A stretch of 7,298 bases of DNA from JAMLIN01 sp041676645 (lineage in GTDB: Bacteria > Pseudomonadota > Gammaproteobacteria > Burkholderiales > Burkholderiaceae_E): positions 1-7,298 of the forward strand of contig JBAYRO010000125.1 of NCBI GenBank assembly GCA_041676645.1, written 5' to 3'. A program made the position numbers and the translations under genes. The notes under the pieces are model-generated. The model was given only the letters and a program-made list of their open reading frames with translations. It was not told the DNA's origin and made no database searches. This document shows, piece by piece, positions 1 to 6,824 of this stretch; position 1 is the stretch's first letter, and each line of letters opens with the position of its first letter.

Positions 1-275
1 GGCCAGATCGCGTAGCTCTGGAAGATCATCGACATGCCGCGCCGCTCCGGCGGCACGGTGCGCCGGGAGTCGGAGATCTGCTGGCCGTCGACCGCGATGC
101 TGCCTTCGGTCAGCTCGATGAACCCGGCGATCAAGCGCAAGGTGGTCGTCTTGCCGCAGCCGGAAGGCCCCAGCAGGGTGACGAGTTCGCCCTTCTCGAG
201 CGAGAGATCCAGTGTATCGACCACCTTGGTCTTGCCGTAGGCCTTGGAGACAGCGTTCAGGACCAGTTTGGACAT
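1..275 (-). CDS. ABC transporter ATP-binding protein, N-terminal part (Fe3+/spermidine/thiamine importer type)
   Basis: This is the N-terminal 91 residues of an ABC importer ATPase; the rest lies beyond the left edge. It would hydrolyse ATP at the inner face of the cytoplasmic membrane to power the permease encoded just upstream. An A-loop tyrosine (Y13), the Walker A motif GPSGCGKTT (residues 36-44) and the Q-loop FQSYAIW (Q86) are visible. The Q-loop wording is typical of the FbpC/PotA branch. Walker B, the signature motif and the C-terminal regulatory domain are not in the window. The ATG at 275 has a weak GAAGAAG Shine-Dalgarno-like stretch (281-287) 5 nt upstream. It follows the permease stop by 43 bp on the same strand, so it is the third gene of the importer operon. 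Family assignment is secure; the substrate is not. Confidence 0.95.
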   Translation of the reverse strand, partial: MSKLVLNAVSKAYGKTKVVDTLDLSLEKGELVTLLGPSGCGKTTTLRLIAGFIELTEGSIAVDGQQISDSRRTVPPERRGMSMIFQSYAIW

Positions 276-318
276 ATGCACTTCTTCGGATGGACTCGGT
301 GGATCGGAACGCCGGGCT

Positions 319-2043
319 TCAGCCGCGCCGCAGCATGAAGTCGCGCCCGGCGATGCGCATGCCCGCCGCGACGACGAGGGTGGTGACCACGACCAGCACC
401 ACGCCCATGGCGGCCAGGGTCTCGTAGTTGCCCTGTTCGCTGAGGTCGAGCGTGAGCACCGAGACCACCCGCGACTTGGGGCCGGTGAGGAAGATCGCGG
501 TCGAGAGTTCCTTGGTGCAGATCACGAACACCAGGATGAAGATGCCCGCAAGCGTCTTGCGCAACAGCGGGAACACGACCGAGGACAGCACCGTCAGGCG
601 GCCGCCGCCCAGCACCCGCACTGCCTCCTCGAGCTCCGGATTGAGCGAGCGCACCGAGGCGGAGCAACCGACTACCGCGATCGGCAGGAAGCGGGTGGTG
701 AACGCGATCACGATCAGGGTGCCCATGCCGTAGAGTGAGAACGGCGGGCCGGCATAGGCGGCGTACAGCCCGATCGCGAGGATCAGGCCGGGCACCGCGA
801 CCGGTGCGATGGCCAGCGCCAGCACCACGTTCGGGAAGGGCGTGATGCGCCGCTGCACCGCATAGGCCACGCACATGCCGATGCCCACGCATACCAGCGC
901 GGTCGCCACCGAGTAGCTCACCGTGTTGATGAGCGCCGAGCGCACGGTGAGCTGCTCGAAGAAGATGTCGTAGTAGTTGGCGAAGGTCAGGTTGCCGCTG
1001 GCCAGCCCCCGCGCCCAGGCTTTCGAGAAGGATGCGACGACCAGGATGAACAGCGGCAGCACGACCGCCAGTACGCCAATCAGGGCGGAGTACGCGAGCA
1101 GCGGCCACTTCCAGAAGCCGACATCGAAGGGCCGGCGTTCGCCGCCCTTGCCCGACACCGACACAAAGCCCTTGCGCGAGAGGAGGCGTCGCTGCATCCA
1201 GAGCATCACCACCGTCAGCAGCAGGATCGGCATGGCGAACGCCGCGGCCTGGTTGATCCGGATCGGGTACTCGAAGAAGCTGCTGATCTGGATGGTGGCG
1301 AGGTTCAGCCCCGCCGGTATCGCGATCAGGGCCGGCGTGCCGTAGAGCGCGACCGACTCGAGGAAGATCAGGATCGAGGCGCCCACGATCGAGGGCATCA
1401 CCAGCGGCAGCGTCACCCGCGTGAGTGTGTGCAGCTTGCCGGCGCCATGGATCGACGCGGCGTCCTCTAGCTCGGTGGACACCAGGTCCAGCGCCGACTT
1501 GGTGAAGACGTAGACCAGCGGGAAGACGTACAGGGCGATGACGAAGGACAGGCCCCAGAAACTGAAGATGTTGAACGGACCCTTCTCGCTGCCGAACAAC
1601 TCCACCCAGGCCCGGTTGAGCCAGCCCGCATTCGGCCCCGCGAGCAGGATCCAGGCGATCGCACCGAGGAAGTTCGGCATCACGAACGCGGCGAGCACGA
1701 TCAGGTTGGTCAGGCCGCGCCCGGGCATGTTGGTGCGCGAGACGGCCATGGCCAGCGGCACGCCGAGCAGCAGCGAGATGAAGGTCACCGCCACGCCCAG
1801 GTAGAGCGAGTTCAACATCGCCTGGACATGACGCGGCCGCCCGAAGGCCTTCACGTAGTTGCCTAGGGTCGGCTCGCCGCCGGCGGACGAGACACTGTCC
1901 CAGATGAGCCGCAGGATCGGGTTGGCAACCAGGAAGATCAGCAACACGATCAGGGCGCCGAACAGCCACAGGGACGGATCGGCGATGCGACTGGCGGACC
2001 GCGGCCTGCTGGCCGCGAGGTCCGCGCCGGGCACGGCTGCCAT
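319..2043 (-). CDS. ABC transporter permease, two fused membrane domains (FbpB-like)
   Basis: This 574-residue integral membrane protein forms the whole translocation channel of the importer, since it carries two homologous permease domains in one chain, as in FbpB and ThiP proteins. Domain 1 begins with a hydrophobic segment near residues 25-48 and has its ATPase-contacting EAA loop around 191-215 (LEDAASIHGAGKL, then TLPLVMPS). Domain 2 starts near 313 and repeats the pattern with LEEAVRVLGGGRL and FPLL around 471-494. About a dozen hydrophobic segments are readable, and the length is normal for fused permeases. The ATG at 2043 lies 4 bp after the stop of the binding-protein gene. Only a weak GGGG stretch precedes it, so translation is probably coupled. 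Function as an importer permease is confident; iron as substrate is only family-level guesswork. Confidence 0.95.
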   Translation of the reverse strand: MAAVPGADLAASRPRSASRIADPSLWLFGALIVLLIFLVANPILRLIWDSVSSAGGEPTLGNYVKAFGRPRHVQAMLNSLYLGVAVTFISLLLGVPLAMAVSRTNMPGRGLTNLIVLAAFVMPNFLGAIAWILLAGPNAGWLNRAWVELFGSEKGPFNIFSFWGLSFVIALYVFPLVYVFTKSALDLVSTELEDAASIHGAGKLHTLTRVTLPLVMPSIVGASILIFLESVALYGTPALIAIPAGLNLATIQISSFFEYPIRINQAAAFAMPILLLTVVMLWMQRRLLSRKGFVSVSGKGGERRPFDVGFWKWPLLAYSALIGVLAVVLPLFILVVASFSKAWARGLASGNLTFANYYDIFFEQLTVRSALINTVSYSVATALVCVGIGMCVAYAVQRRITPFPNVVLALAIAPVAVPGLILAIGLYAAYAGPPFSLYGMGTLIVIAFTTRFLPIAVVGCSASVRSLNPELEEAVRVLGGGRLTVLSSVVFPLLRKTLAGIFILVFVICTKELSTAIFLTGPKSRVVSVLTLDLSEQGNYETLAAMGVVLVVVTTLVVAAGMRIAGRDFMLRRG

Positions 2044-2047
2044 CGAC

Positions 2048-3100
2048 TCAGACCCCGAAGGCGTCGCGCCAGAGTTCGATCACTTCCGGCAGCATCTCGA
2101 CCGACTCCTGCGGCGTCGGGCGCAGGAAGACCCGGGAGGGATCCTCGAAGCCCAGCACGCCGGGACGCGGCTTGGCGCCGGCGCGCTTGGGAATCCCGTA
2201 GCGCTCGATCGAGAGCTGGTCGGCCTCCTCCGATCCCACCAGGAACTCCATGAACAGCTTGGACGCATTGGGATGCGGCGCGTTGGACATGATCGCCGAC
2301 GGCGACAGCATCAGGATCGAGCCCTCCTCTGGCACGATCCGGCCCAGCGGATTGCCCTTGGCCGCCGTACTGGCGGCGAGTTCCATGGGCCCGGCCGAGA
2401 CCGAGCGTTCGCCCGAAGCCAGGGTGGTGATCGTGTCGATGATCGAGCGGCCGACCTGCGGCTCGTTGGCGGCGAGCTTCTTGAACCAGCCCTCGCCGTA
2501 GAGTTTCGTCATGGCGATCGCCCAGACGCCGACGAAGCCGCTGAAACCGGGATGGCCGACCGACACGAGGCCACGCCACTTCGGATCGGTCAGGTCGTTC
2601 CAGCTGCGCGGCGCGTCCGCTTCCTTGAGCTTGTCGGTGTTGTAGATCAGGCCGATGGTGGCGACGCTCGCGACGTGGAAATAGCCGTCCTCGTCGAGGT
2701 TCTGCAGGCGCTTGTCCATGTTCACGGAAGCGGCAGGCGTGTACTTCGTGAGCAGGCCGCGGCGCTTGAGATCGAGGTAGTGCGAAATGTCGGTCGACGA
2801 GAAGACGTCGCAGTTGGCGCTCTCGGCCTGCAGGTCCTGGTTCAGGCGCTGGAAGGCGACCTGCGCCGTGGTGCGCACCACGTTCACCTTCACGCCGGGA
2901 TAGCGCGCGGTGAAGGCTCGGCCGAGGTTCTCGGCATCCTCCGATGGCAGGTACACGATGTACCAGGTGAGCTCGCCTTCCTTCTTCGCGGCTTCGTACA
3001 GGGTTTCGATCGAGGGCTGTTGCGCGAGGGCGCCCGCGTACTTTCCAAGCAGCGCGGCACCGGCTGCGGCTGCAACGAACTGACGTCGGTCGAGGGCCAT
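2048..3100 (-). CDS. Periplasmic solute-binding protein of ABC importer, Tat-type signal (FbpA/AfuA-like)
   Basis: This 350-residue periplasmic binding protein captures the substrate and delivers it to the fused permease encoded next. The N-terminus LDRRQFVAAAAG resembles a twin-arginine signal (R5, R6), followed by a hydrophobic stretch and a likely cleavage site after ALA at residue 26. The mature part shows family 1/6-like binding-protein patterns: KKEGELTWYIVY near 39-50, CDVFSSTD near 97-104, IGLIYNTDKL near 149-158, and WNDLTDPKWRGLVSVGHP near 167-184. Start choice: ATGs at 3106 and 3100 are both in frame. AGGAG (3109-3113) is only 2 nt from the first but 8 nt from the second, so I prefer 3100. 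Classical FbpA proteins use two adjacent tyrosines after the GE(R) segment. Here residues 230-244 (GERSVSAGPMELAAS) contain none, so ferric iron is doubtful. It is first in the operon and divergent from the GntR gene. Confidence 0.93.
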   Translation of the reverse strand: MALDRRQFVAAAAGAALLGKYAGALAQQPSIETLYEAAKKEGELTWYIVYLPSEDAENLGRAFTARYPGVKVNVVRTTAQVAFQRLNQDLQAESANCDVFSSTDISHYLDLKRRGLLTKYTPAASVNMDKRLQNLDEDGYFHVASVATIGLIYNTDKLKEADAPRSWNDLTDPKWRGLVSVGHPGFSGFVGVWAIAMTKLYGEGWFKKLAANEPQVGRSIIDTITTLASGERSVSAGPMELAASTAAKGNPLGRIVPEEGSILMLSPSAIMSNAPHPNASKLFMEFLVGSEEADQLSIERYGIPKRAGAKPRPGVLGFEDPSRVFLRPTPQESVEMLPEVIELWRDAFGV

Positions 3101-3316
3101 GTTCATGTCTCCTGGTCGGGGCGGCGGCGCCGCATGACGGGTGGGGGCTTTGCTGGCCCCTGCTTTCGAATCTCGGCGGGCGAAGTATATACACAGCTTT
3201 TATATGTATACGATAGGCTCGCATATGAATTTGCATGATGCCGCGTAGAATCCGGGCAAAGCGGAAACCGGCGGCCTTGCGCAGCCAGCTACCCACCGCC
3301 TGCCCATGGAGCCGAG
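3101..3316. promoter_or_regulatory. Divergent promoter region between importer operon and GntR operon
   Basis: The region of about 210 bp separates two divergently transcribed operons, so it must hold both promoters. The core at about 3183-3235 is clearly AT-rich against GC-rich surroundings. On the minus strand TATACT (3184-3189) would be a good -10 for the importer, but I see no convincing -35 at the matching distance; activation or an unusual promoter is possible. TATATA and TATATG sequences in the same core could serve the plus-strand GntR promoter. In the importer leader a perfect 5-bp stem (GGGGC/GCCCC, 3144-3148 with 3156-3160, 7-nt loop) and a 10-bp palindrome (3124-3133) are present; their meaning is unknown. 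The GntR gene has GGAG at 3308-3311. Confidence 0.6.
3183..3215. promoter_or_regulatory. Candidate GntR/FCD operator pair
   Basis: Two palindromic cores lie about two helical turns apart: GTATATAC (3185-3192, perfect) and GTATAC (3206-3211, perfect core inside TATGTATACGATA). FCD-type GntR regulators are known to bind short palindromes often centred on GTATAC-like sequences, and such a gene starts about 100 bp away. The sites overlap the likely -10 region of the importer operon and lie upstream of the regulator's own gene, which would suit control of both directions. The assignment rests on position and motif resemblance only. Confidence 0.45.
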
Positions 3317-4036
3317 ATGTCGTCCGCGCGCGTCAACCTGAGCGACAAGATCCGCCAGGCGATCGAGACCGAGATCAGTACAGGCCAGCTGGTGGCCGGC
3401 GCGCGCATCGACGAGCAGGCCCTCATGGAACGCTTCGATGTCTCGCGCACGCCAGCCCGCGAGGCCATGCTGCAGCTGACCTCCGCCGGCCTGCTCGTCT
3501 CGGTGCCGCGCCAGGGCGCGATGGTCGCCGGCCTGAGCGCCCCGCAGTACGTAGCCATGCTCGAGATCCTGGTCGAACTCGAGGCGCTTGCCGCACGCCT
3601 GTCGGCGCGTCGCATGCCCGAAGTCCTTCGACGCGCGATGCGCGAAGCACACGAAGCCTGTCGCGCGTCAGCCGATCGCGACGATCCGCGCGCCTACTTC
3701 GAAGCGAACCGAGCCTTCCACGAAGCGATCTACGACGGCAGCATGAACGAGGTGCTCGCCAACCAGTTGCGCGCGATGCGCCTGCGCATGCGTCAACCCC
3801 AGGGCAGCCTGTTCGACCGCCCCGGCCGCACCCGCAACTCCGTCGCCGAGCATCAGGTGGTGCTCGAAGCGATCCTGCGCGGCGACGAGGACAGTGCCCA
3901 CCGGGCGATGAGCAGCCACATCTCGGTGGGCGGAAATACCTACGCCGACATCATCGCGCGGCTGCCCTTCGATCCGGTGCCGTCGGCGCCGGGAGCGGTC
4001 CGACAGGCAGCCCCGCCACCGCGCAAGGACAGGTGA
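3317..4036 (+). CDS. GntR-family transcriptional regulator, FCD subfamily
   Basis: This 239-residue DNA-binding regulator has an N-terminal winged helix-turn-helix at about residues 9-72. The recognition helix reads DVSRTPAREAMLQL (41-54), followed by the wing VPRQGAMV (63-70). The FCD effector domain spans about 78-205. Its usual metal/effector-site histidines are recognisable as FHEAI (H135), EHQ (H179) and SSHI (H201); the position often occupied by Asp in the same helix is N131. Family members bind small carboxylates or metal-bound ligands and usually repress adjacent catabolic or transport genes. A proline- and basic-rich tail (about 219-239) follows. The ATG at 3317 has GGAG (3308-3311) with 5-nt spacing. 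It heads a plus-strand run with the quinone oxidoreductase 42 bp downstream and is divergent from the importer, making both plausible targets. The ligand is unknown. Confidence 0.94.
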   Translation: MSSARVNLSDKIRQAIETEISTGQLVAGARIDEQALMERFDVSRTPAREAMLQLTSAGLLVSVPRQGAMVAGLSAPQYVAMLEILVELEALAARLSARRMPEVLRRAMREAHEACRASADRDDPRAYFEANRAFHEAIYDGSMNEVLANQLRAMRLRMRQPQGSLFDRPGRTRNSVAEHQVVLEAILRGDEDSAHRAMSSHISVGGNTYADIIARLPFDPVPSAPGAVRQAAPPPRKDR

Positions 4037-4078
4037 GCGCCGGACGACAACGACAGGCACCACAGGAGACAGCAAGCG

Positions 4079-5059
4079 ATGAAGACGACCGCGATCCAAA
4101 TCGACGAGCACGGCGGCCCGGAAGTCCTGCGCACAGTCGAGGTCGATGTCGGCGAGCCCGGCCCGGGTGAAGTCCGCATCCGCCAGACGGCAATCGGCGT
4201 GAACTTCGCCGATATCTACCAGCGCCGCGGCGGACACGGTCCGCATTCGGCCGCGCCCTTCCCGCTCGTCCTGGGCGCCCAGGGCGCCGGCGTGGTCGAG
4301 GCGGTCGGCGCGGGCGTTGCCGGACTGCCCGTCGGGCGACGCGTTGCCTACTTCCATCCCGGTGCCTACCAGGAGATCCGCAACGTGCCCGCCGCACGGG
4401 TGATCCCGCTGCCACCGGACATCACCGAGGAGATCGCCGGGGCGACGCTGCTGCGCGGCATGACCGCCGAGTACCTGCTGCGTCGCCTGTATGTCGTCAA
4501 GCCCGGCGATACCGTGCTCGTCCACGCCGCCGCCGGCGGCATGGGTGTGATCCTCTCGCAGTGGGCGCGGGCACTGGGCGCCACCGTGATCGGCACCGTC
4601 GGCAGCCCGGAGAAGATCGAGGTCGCCCTTGCCCATGGCTGCCACCATGTCATCGACTACCGCCGCGAGGACTTCGTCGCACGGACGCTCGAGCTGACCG
4701 GCGGCGAGGGCGTGCCGGTGGTCTTCGATGCGGTCGGCAAGGACGTCTTCCTCCCCTCGCTCGAATGCCTGCGCCCGCTGGGCCTGGCGATCAACTACGG
4801 CACCGCTTCGGGCGATGTCGAAGGCCTGGATCTGAACCTGCTGCATTCGAAGTCGCTCTCCGTCTGCCGCCCGACCCTGCGCACCTTCATCGCGAACTCC
4901 GCCGACATGCTGCGCGGCGCCGACTCCGTGTTCGAAGCCGTGCAGGCAGGCCGGGTCCGGCTCGAAGTGGGCCACCGCTACCCGCTTGCCGAGGCGCGTC
5001 GCGCCCACGAGGACCTGGAGAACCGTCGCACCACCGGCGCCATCGCCCTGGTGCCCTGA
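4079..5059 (+). CDS. NADPH:quinone oxidoreductase, zinc-independent MDR family (QorA-like)
   Basis: This 326-residue cytoplasmic reductase would use NADPH to reduce quinones or related electrophilic carbonyl compounds. It matches the E. coli QorA pattern from end to end (that enzyme is about 327 residues). The N-terminal GroES-like domain carries GVNFADIYQRRGG (40-52) and GAQGAGVVEAVGAGV (66-80). The nucleotide-binding fold has HAAAGGMGVILSQWA (149-163), IGTVGS and VIDYRREDF, and the C-terminus has the typical YPLAEARRAHEDLENRRTTG segment (301-320). The cysteine/histidine zinc ligands of alcohol dehydrogenases are absent, as expected for this branch. The ATG at 4079 is preceded by AGGAG (4064-4068) at 10-nt spacing. 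It lies between the GntR gene and the GST gene on the same strand with short gaps, so co-transcription is likely. The physiological substrate cannot be read from sequence. Confidence 0.94.
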   Translation: MKTTAIQIDEHGGPEVLRTVEVDVGEPGPGEVRIRQTAIGVNFADIYQRRGGHGPHSAAPFPLVLGAQGAGVVEAVGAGVAGLPVGRRVAYFHPGAYQEIRNVPAARVIPLPPDITEEIAGATLLRGMTAEYLLRRLYVVKPGDTVLVHAAAGGMGVILSQWARALGATVIGTVGSPEKIEVALAHGCHHVIDYRREDFVARTLELTGGEGVPVVFDAVGKDVFLPSLECLRPLGLAINYGTASGDVEGLDLNLLHSKSLSVCRPTLRTFIANSADMLRGADSVFEAVQAGRVRLEVGHRYPLAEARRAHEDLENRRTTGAIALVP

Positions 5060-5084
5060 GTCCCATCGAGAGCCGGACGTTCCG

Positions 5085-5849
5085 ATGAAACTCTTCCACG
5101 GATGGCTGTCGAGCGCATCGCGTCGGGTGCGCCTGTGCCTGGCCGAGAAGGACATCGCCTACGAGAGCGTGGCGATCGACCTCGGCAGGCAGGAGCAGCA
5201 CTCGCCCGAGTACCTTGCGATGAACCCCAACGGCGTCGTGCCCGCGCTGCAGCTCGACGACGGCCGCTCGCTGTACGAAAGCTCGACCATCTGCGAGTAC
5301 CTCGACGACATCATCCCGCAGCCGCCGCTACGGCCGGCCGACCCCTACCAGCTCGCGACGATGCGCAACTTCGTGCGCTGGATCGACGAGAGGGCTTTGC
5401 CCAACTTGCTCATCCTCAACTGGAGCATCGCCCTGCAGCCCGGTGCCTCCAAGTGGACGGAACGGGAACTCGAAGAGAAGCTCGCCCGCATTCCCACGGC
5501 GGAGCGGCGTGAAGCCTGGATACGCATCGCGCGCCAGCCCTACACCGAGGAAGAGAAGTCCGCGGCCCTGGACAGGCTGTTGCAACTCCTGGAGCGCATG
5601 GAGGGCATGCTGGCCGAAGGCGGCGGCGACTGGCTCATGGGTTCGCAATACACCATGGCCGACATCGCTGCGGTGCCCTTTGTCGCTCGCATCGTGGAAC
5701 TCGCGCCCGATGCCGTGGGCCCGCGCGTCGCCACCTGGTGGTCGAAGGTGCAGCAGCGCCGCGCCTTCGCGCAGGCCCGCGTCGAACGCTTCGACACGGT
5801 ACTCGCTCGCCGGGCGGCGCAGCCCAACCCTACCCCCGGGGCTTCCTGA
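5085..5849 (+). CDS. Glutathione S-transferase family protein (LigF/beta-etherase-like layout)
   Basis: This 254-residue protein would conjugate glutathione to, or use it to cleave, an electrophilic substrate in the cytoplasm. The N-terminal thioredoxin-like domain shows a candidate catalytic serine region, WLSSASRRVRLCLAEK (7-22), the cis-proline segment GVVPAL (50-55) and the glutathione-contacting ESSTICEYLDD (65-75). The helical C-terminal domain has the N-capping motif YTMADIA (189-195). Between them, LRPADP (82-87), RWIDE (98-102) and an enlarged insert of about residues 105-160 recall LigF-type beta-etherases rather than ordinary 200-220-residue GSTs. Start: the ATG at 5085 gives the expected beta-strand MKLFHGW; an in-frame upstream start at 4986 would add 33 residues overlapping the oxidoreductase gene. 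No strong ribosome site is seen, and the gene starts 25 bp after the previous stop, so coupling is likely. True etherase activity is only a possibility. Confidence 0.92.
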   Translation: MKLFHGWLSSASRRVRLCLAEKDIAYESVAIDLGRQEQHSPEYLAMNPNGVVPALQLDDGRSLYESSTICEYLDDIIPQPPLRPADPYQLATMRNFVRWIDERALPNLLILNWSIALQPGASKWTERELEEKLARIPTAERREAWIRIARQPYTEEEKSAALDRLLQLLERMEGMLAEGGGDWLMGSQYTMADIAAVPFVARIVELAPDAVGPRVATWWSKVQQRRAFAQARVERFDTVLARRAAQPNPTPGAS

Positions 5850-6810
5850 CCCGAGGCTTGCGCGGTTTGGGGGCGGCGCCGCTCGCCTCCATCGCGGCGA
5901 TCGCACCGGCCATCTGCAGGCGGGTGTGTTCGACGAGATGGTCGAGGAACGCCATCGTCCGTTGCGGGATGAACTTGCGGCTCGGCATCGCCGCGTACAT
6001 CGCCAGCTTTCCGGTGATCCATCGATCCAGGACACGGACCAGTTCGCCGCGCGCCAGGTAGGGCGCCACGAGATCGATCGACACCGAAGTGATCCCCGCA
6101 CCGTCGAGCGCGGCCCGCATCAGCGTGTCGGTATGGTTGGCGGATACCGCCGGCACGACCTCCACCTCGACGACTTCATCGGGCCGCTCGGGACACCAGC
6201 AACTGATGATGCGGGCCCGCGCCCCGGGCATGACCAGGCGCAGACAGTCATGCCCGGCGAGATCGCCCGGCATGTCGGGCACGCCCCGACGCTCGAGATA
6301 GGCCGGCGATGCGACCAGGATCGTCTCGGTCTGCACGACCGTGCGCGCCACCACGTTCGCATCGAAGCCGGCATTGGTTCCCAGCAGGGTGATGTCGTAG
6401 TCCTCGATTGGCGGATCGCGCGGCGACTCGACATCGAGCTCGATCCGGATCCCGGGATGCTGCGCCCGGAAGCCGGCGAGCATCGGCGCCACTGCGTAGC
6501 TCGCGAGCACCGGCGGCGCATGCACGCGCAGCACACCGGCGAGCTCGTGCGTATGGGCGCTCGCGATCGACTCGGCTTCATCGAGTTCCTGGAGGATGCC
6601 GCGCACCCGCGACAGATAGGCCCTGCCGGCATCGGTGAGCGACTGGCGTCGCGTCGTGCGCTGGAGCAGCCGAGTGCCGAGATGGTTCTCGAGGTCGGCG
6701 ACCAGCCGCGTCACTACCGGCGGCGACATGTCGAGCGCCCGCGCGGCGGCCGCGAAGCCGCCTTCGTCGACGACCCGTTCGAACACCCGCATCGAAAGCA
6801 GACGGTCCAT
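5830..6810 (-). CDS. LysR-family transcriptional regulator (CrgA-like subgroup)
   Basis: This 326-residue DNA-binding regulator starts MDRLLSMRVFERVV, typical of the CrgA-like LysR subgroup. The helix-turn-helix spans about residues 1-60 (GGFAAAARALDMSPPVVTRL, then LENHLGTRLLQRTTR and LTDAGRAYL). A linker helix of about 60-85 and a substrate-binding domain of about 90-290 follow. The C-terminus ends in an unusual basic tail, PKPRKPRVRKPRG. Start choice: an in-frame GTG at 6819 abuts the GAAGG Shine-Dalgarno (6820-6824) with no spacer, whereas the ATG at 6810 has 9-nt spacing and matches the family N-terminus. The stop lies inside the end of the convergent GST gene (20-bp overlap). It is divergent from the secreted repeat protein, which is its most likely local target along with itself; a role in controlling the GST operon is also possible. 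The ligand is unknown. Confidence 0.93.
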   Translation of the reverse strand: MDRLLSMRVFERVVDEGGFAAAARALDMSPPVVTRLVADLENHLGTRLLQRTTRRQSLTDAGRAYLSRVRGILQELDEAESIASAHTHELAGVLRVHAPPVLASYAVAPMLAGFRAQHPGIRIELDVESPRDPPIEDYDITLLGTNAGFDANVVARTVVQTETILVASPAYLERRGVPDMPGDLAGHDCLRLVMPGARARIISCWCPERPDEVVEVEVVPAVSANHTDTLMRAALDGAGITSVSIDLVAPYLARGELVRVLDRWITGKLAMYAAMPSRKFIPQRTMAFLDHLVEHTRLQMAGAIAAMEASGAAPKPRKPRVRKPRG

Positions 6811-6824
6811 GGCATGCACCCTTC

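Noticed and set aside
257..1969. 570-codon open frame on the minus strand, in a different frame from the permease
   Set aside because: It overlaps the permease in the same direction but out of frame. The product is Arg/Ala/Gly-rich without transmembrane pattern, while the permease frame shows clear family motifs.
3124..3133. 10-bp GC palindrome in the importer leader as an operator
   Set aside because: A GC-only palindrome is expected by chance in such composition, and the AT-rich GTATAC sites are better operator candidates.
1859..3238. 459-codon open frame on the plus strand opposite the importer genes
   Set aside because: It is antisense to the well-supported binding protein and permease genes. 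Its product is low-complexity and rich in Arg, His and Asp with no recognisable fold, typical of a shadow frame in GC-rich DNA.
4986..5084. Upstream in-frame start that would extend the GST by 33 residues
   Set aside because: The extension lies within the quinone reductase gene, is Arg/Pro-rich and unlike a GST N-terminus. The internal ATG at 5085 gives the normal first beta-strand.
3668..5155. 495-codon open frame antisense to the GntR and quinone reductase genes
   Set aside because: It is a shadow of two genes with complete family matches, has no domain of its own, and has no ribosome site or promoter context.
5834..5841. CCCCGGGG palindrome at the convergent gene ends as a possible terminator
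   Set aside because: It has no loop, no extended stem and no T-run on either strand, and it lies within both reading frames.
6811..6819. GTG start for the LysR gene at 6819
   Set aside because: The Shine-Dalgarno-like GAAGG directly touches the GTG, leaving no spacer. The ATG at 6810 has 9-nt spacing and matches the usual LysR N-terminus.
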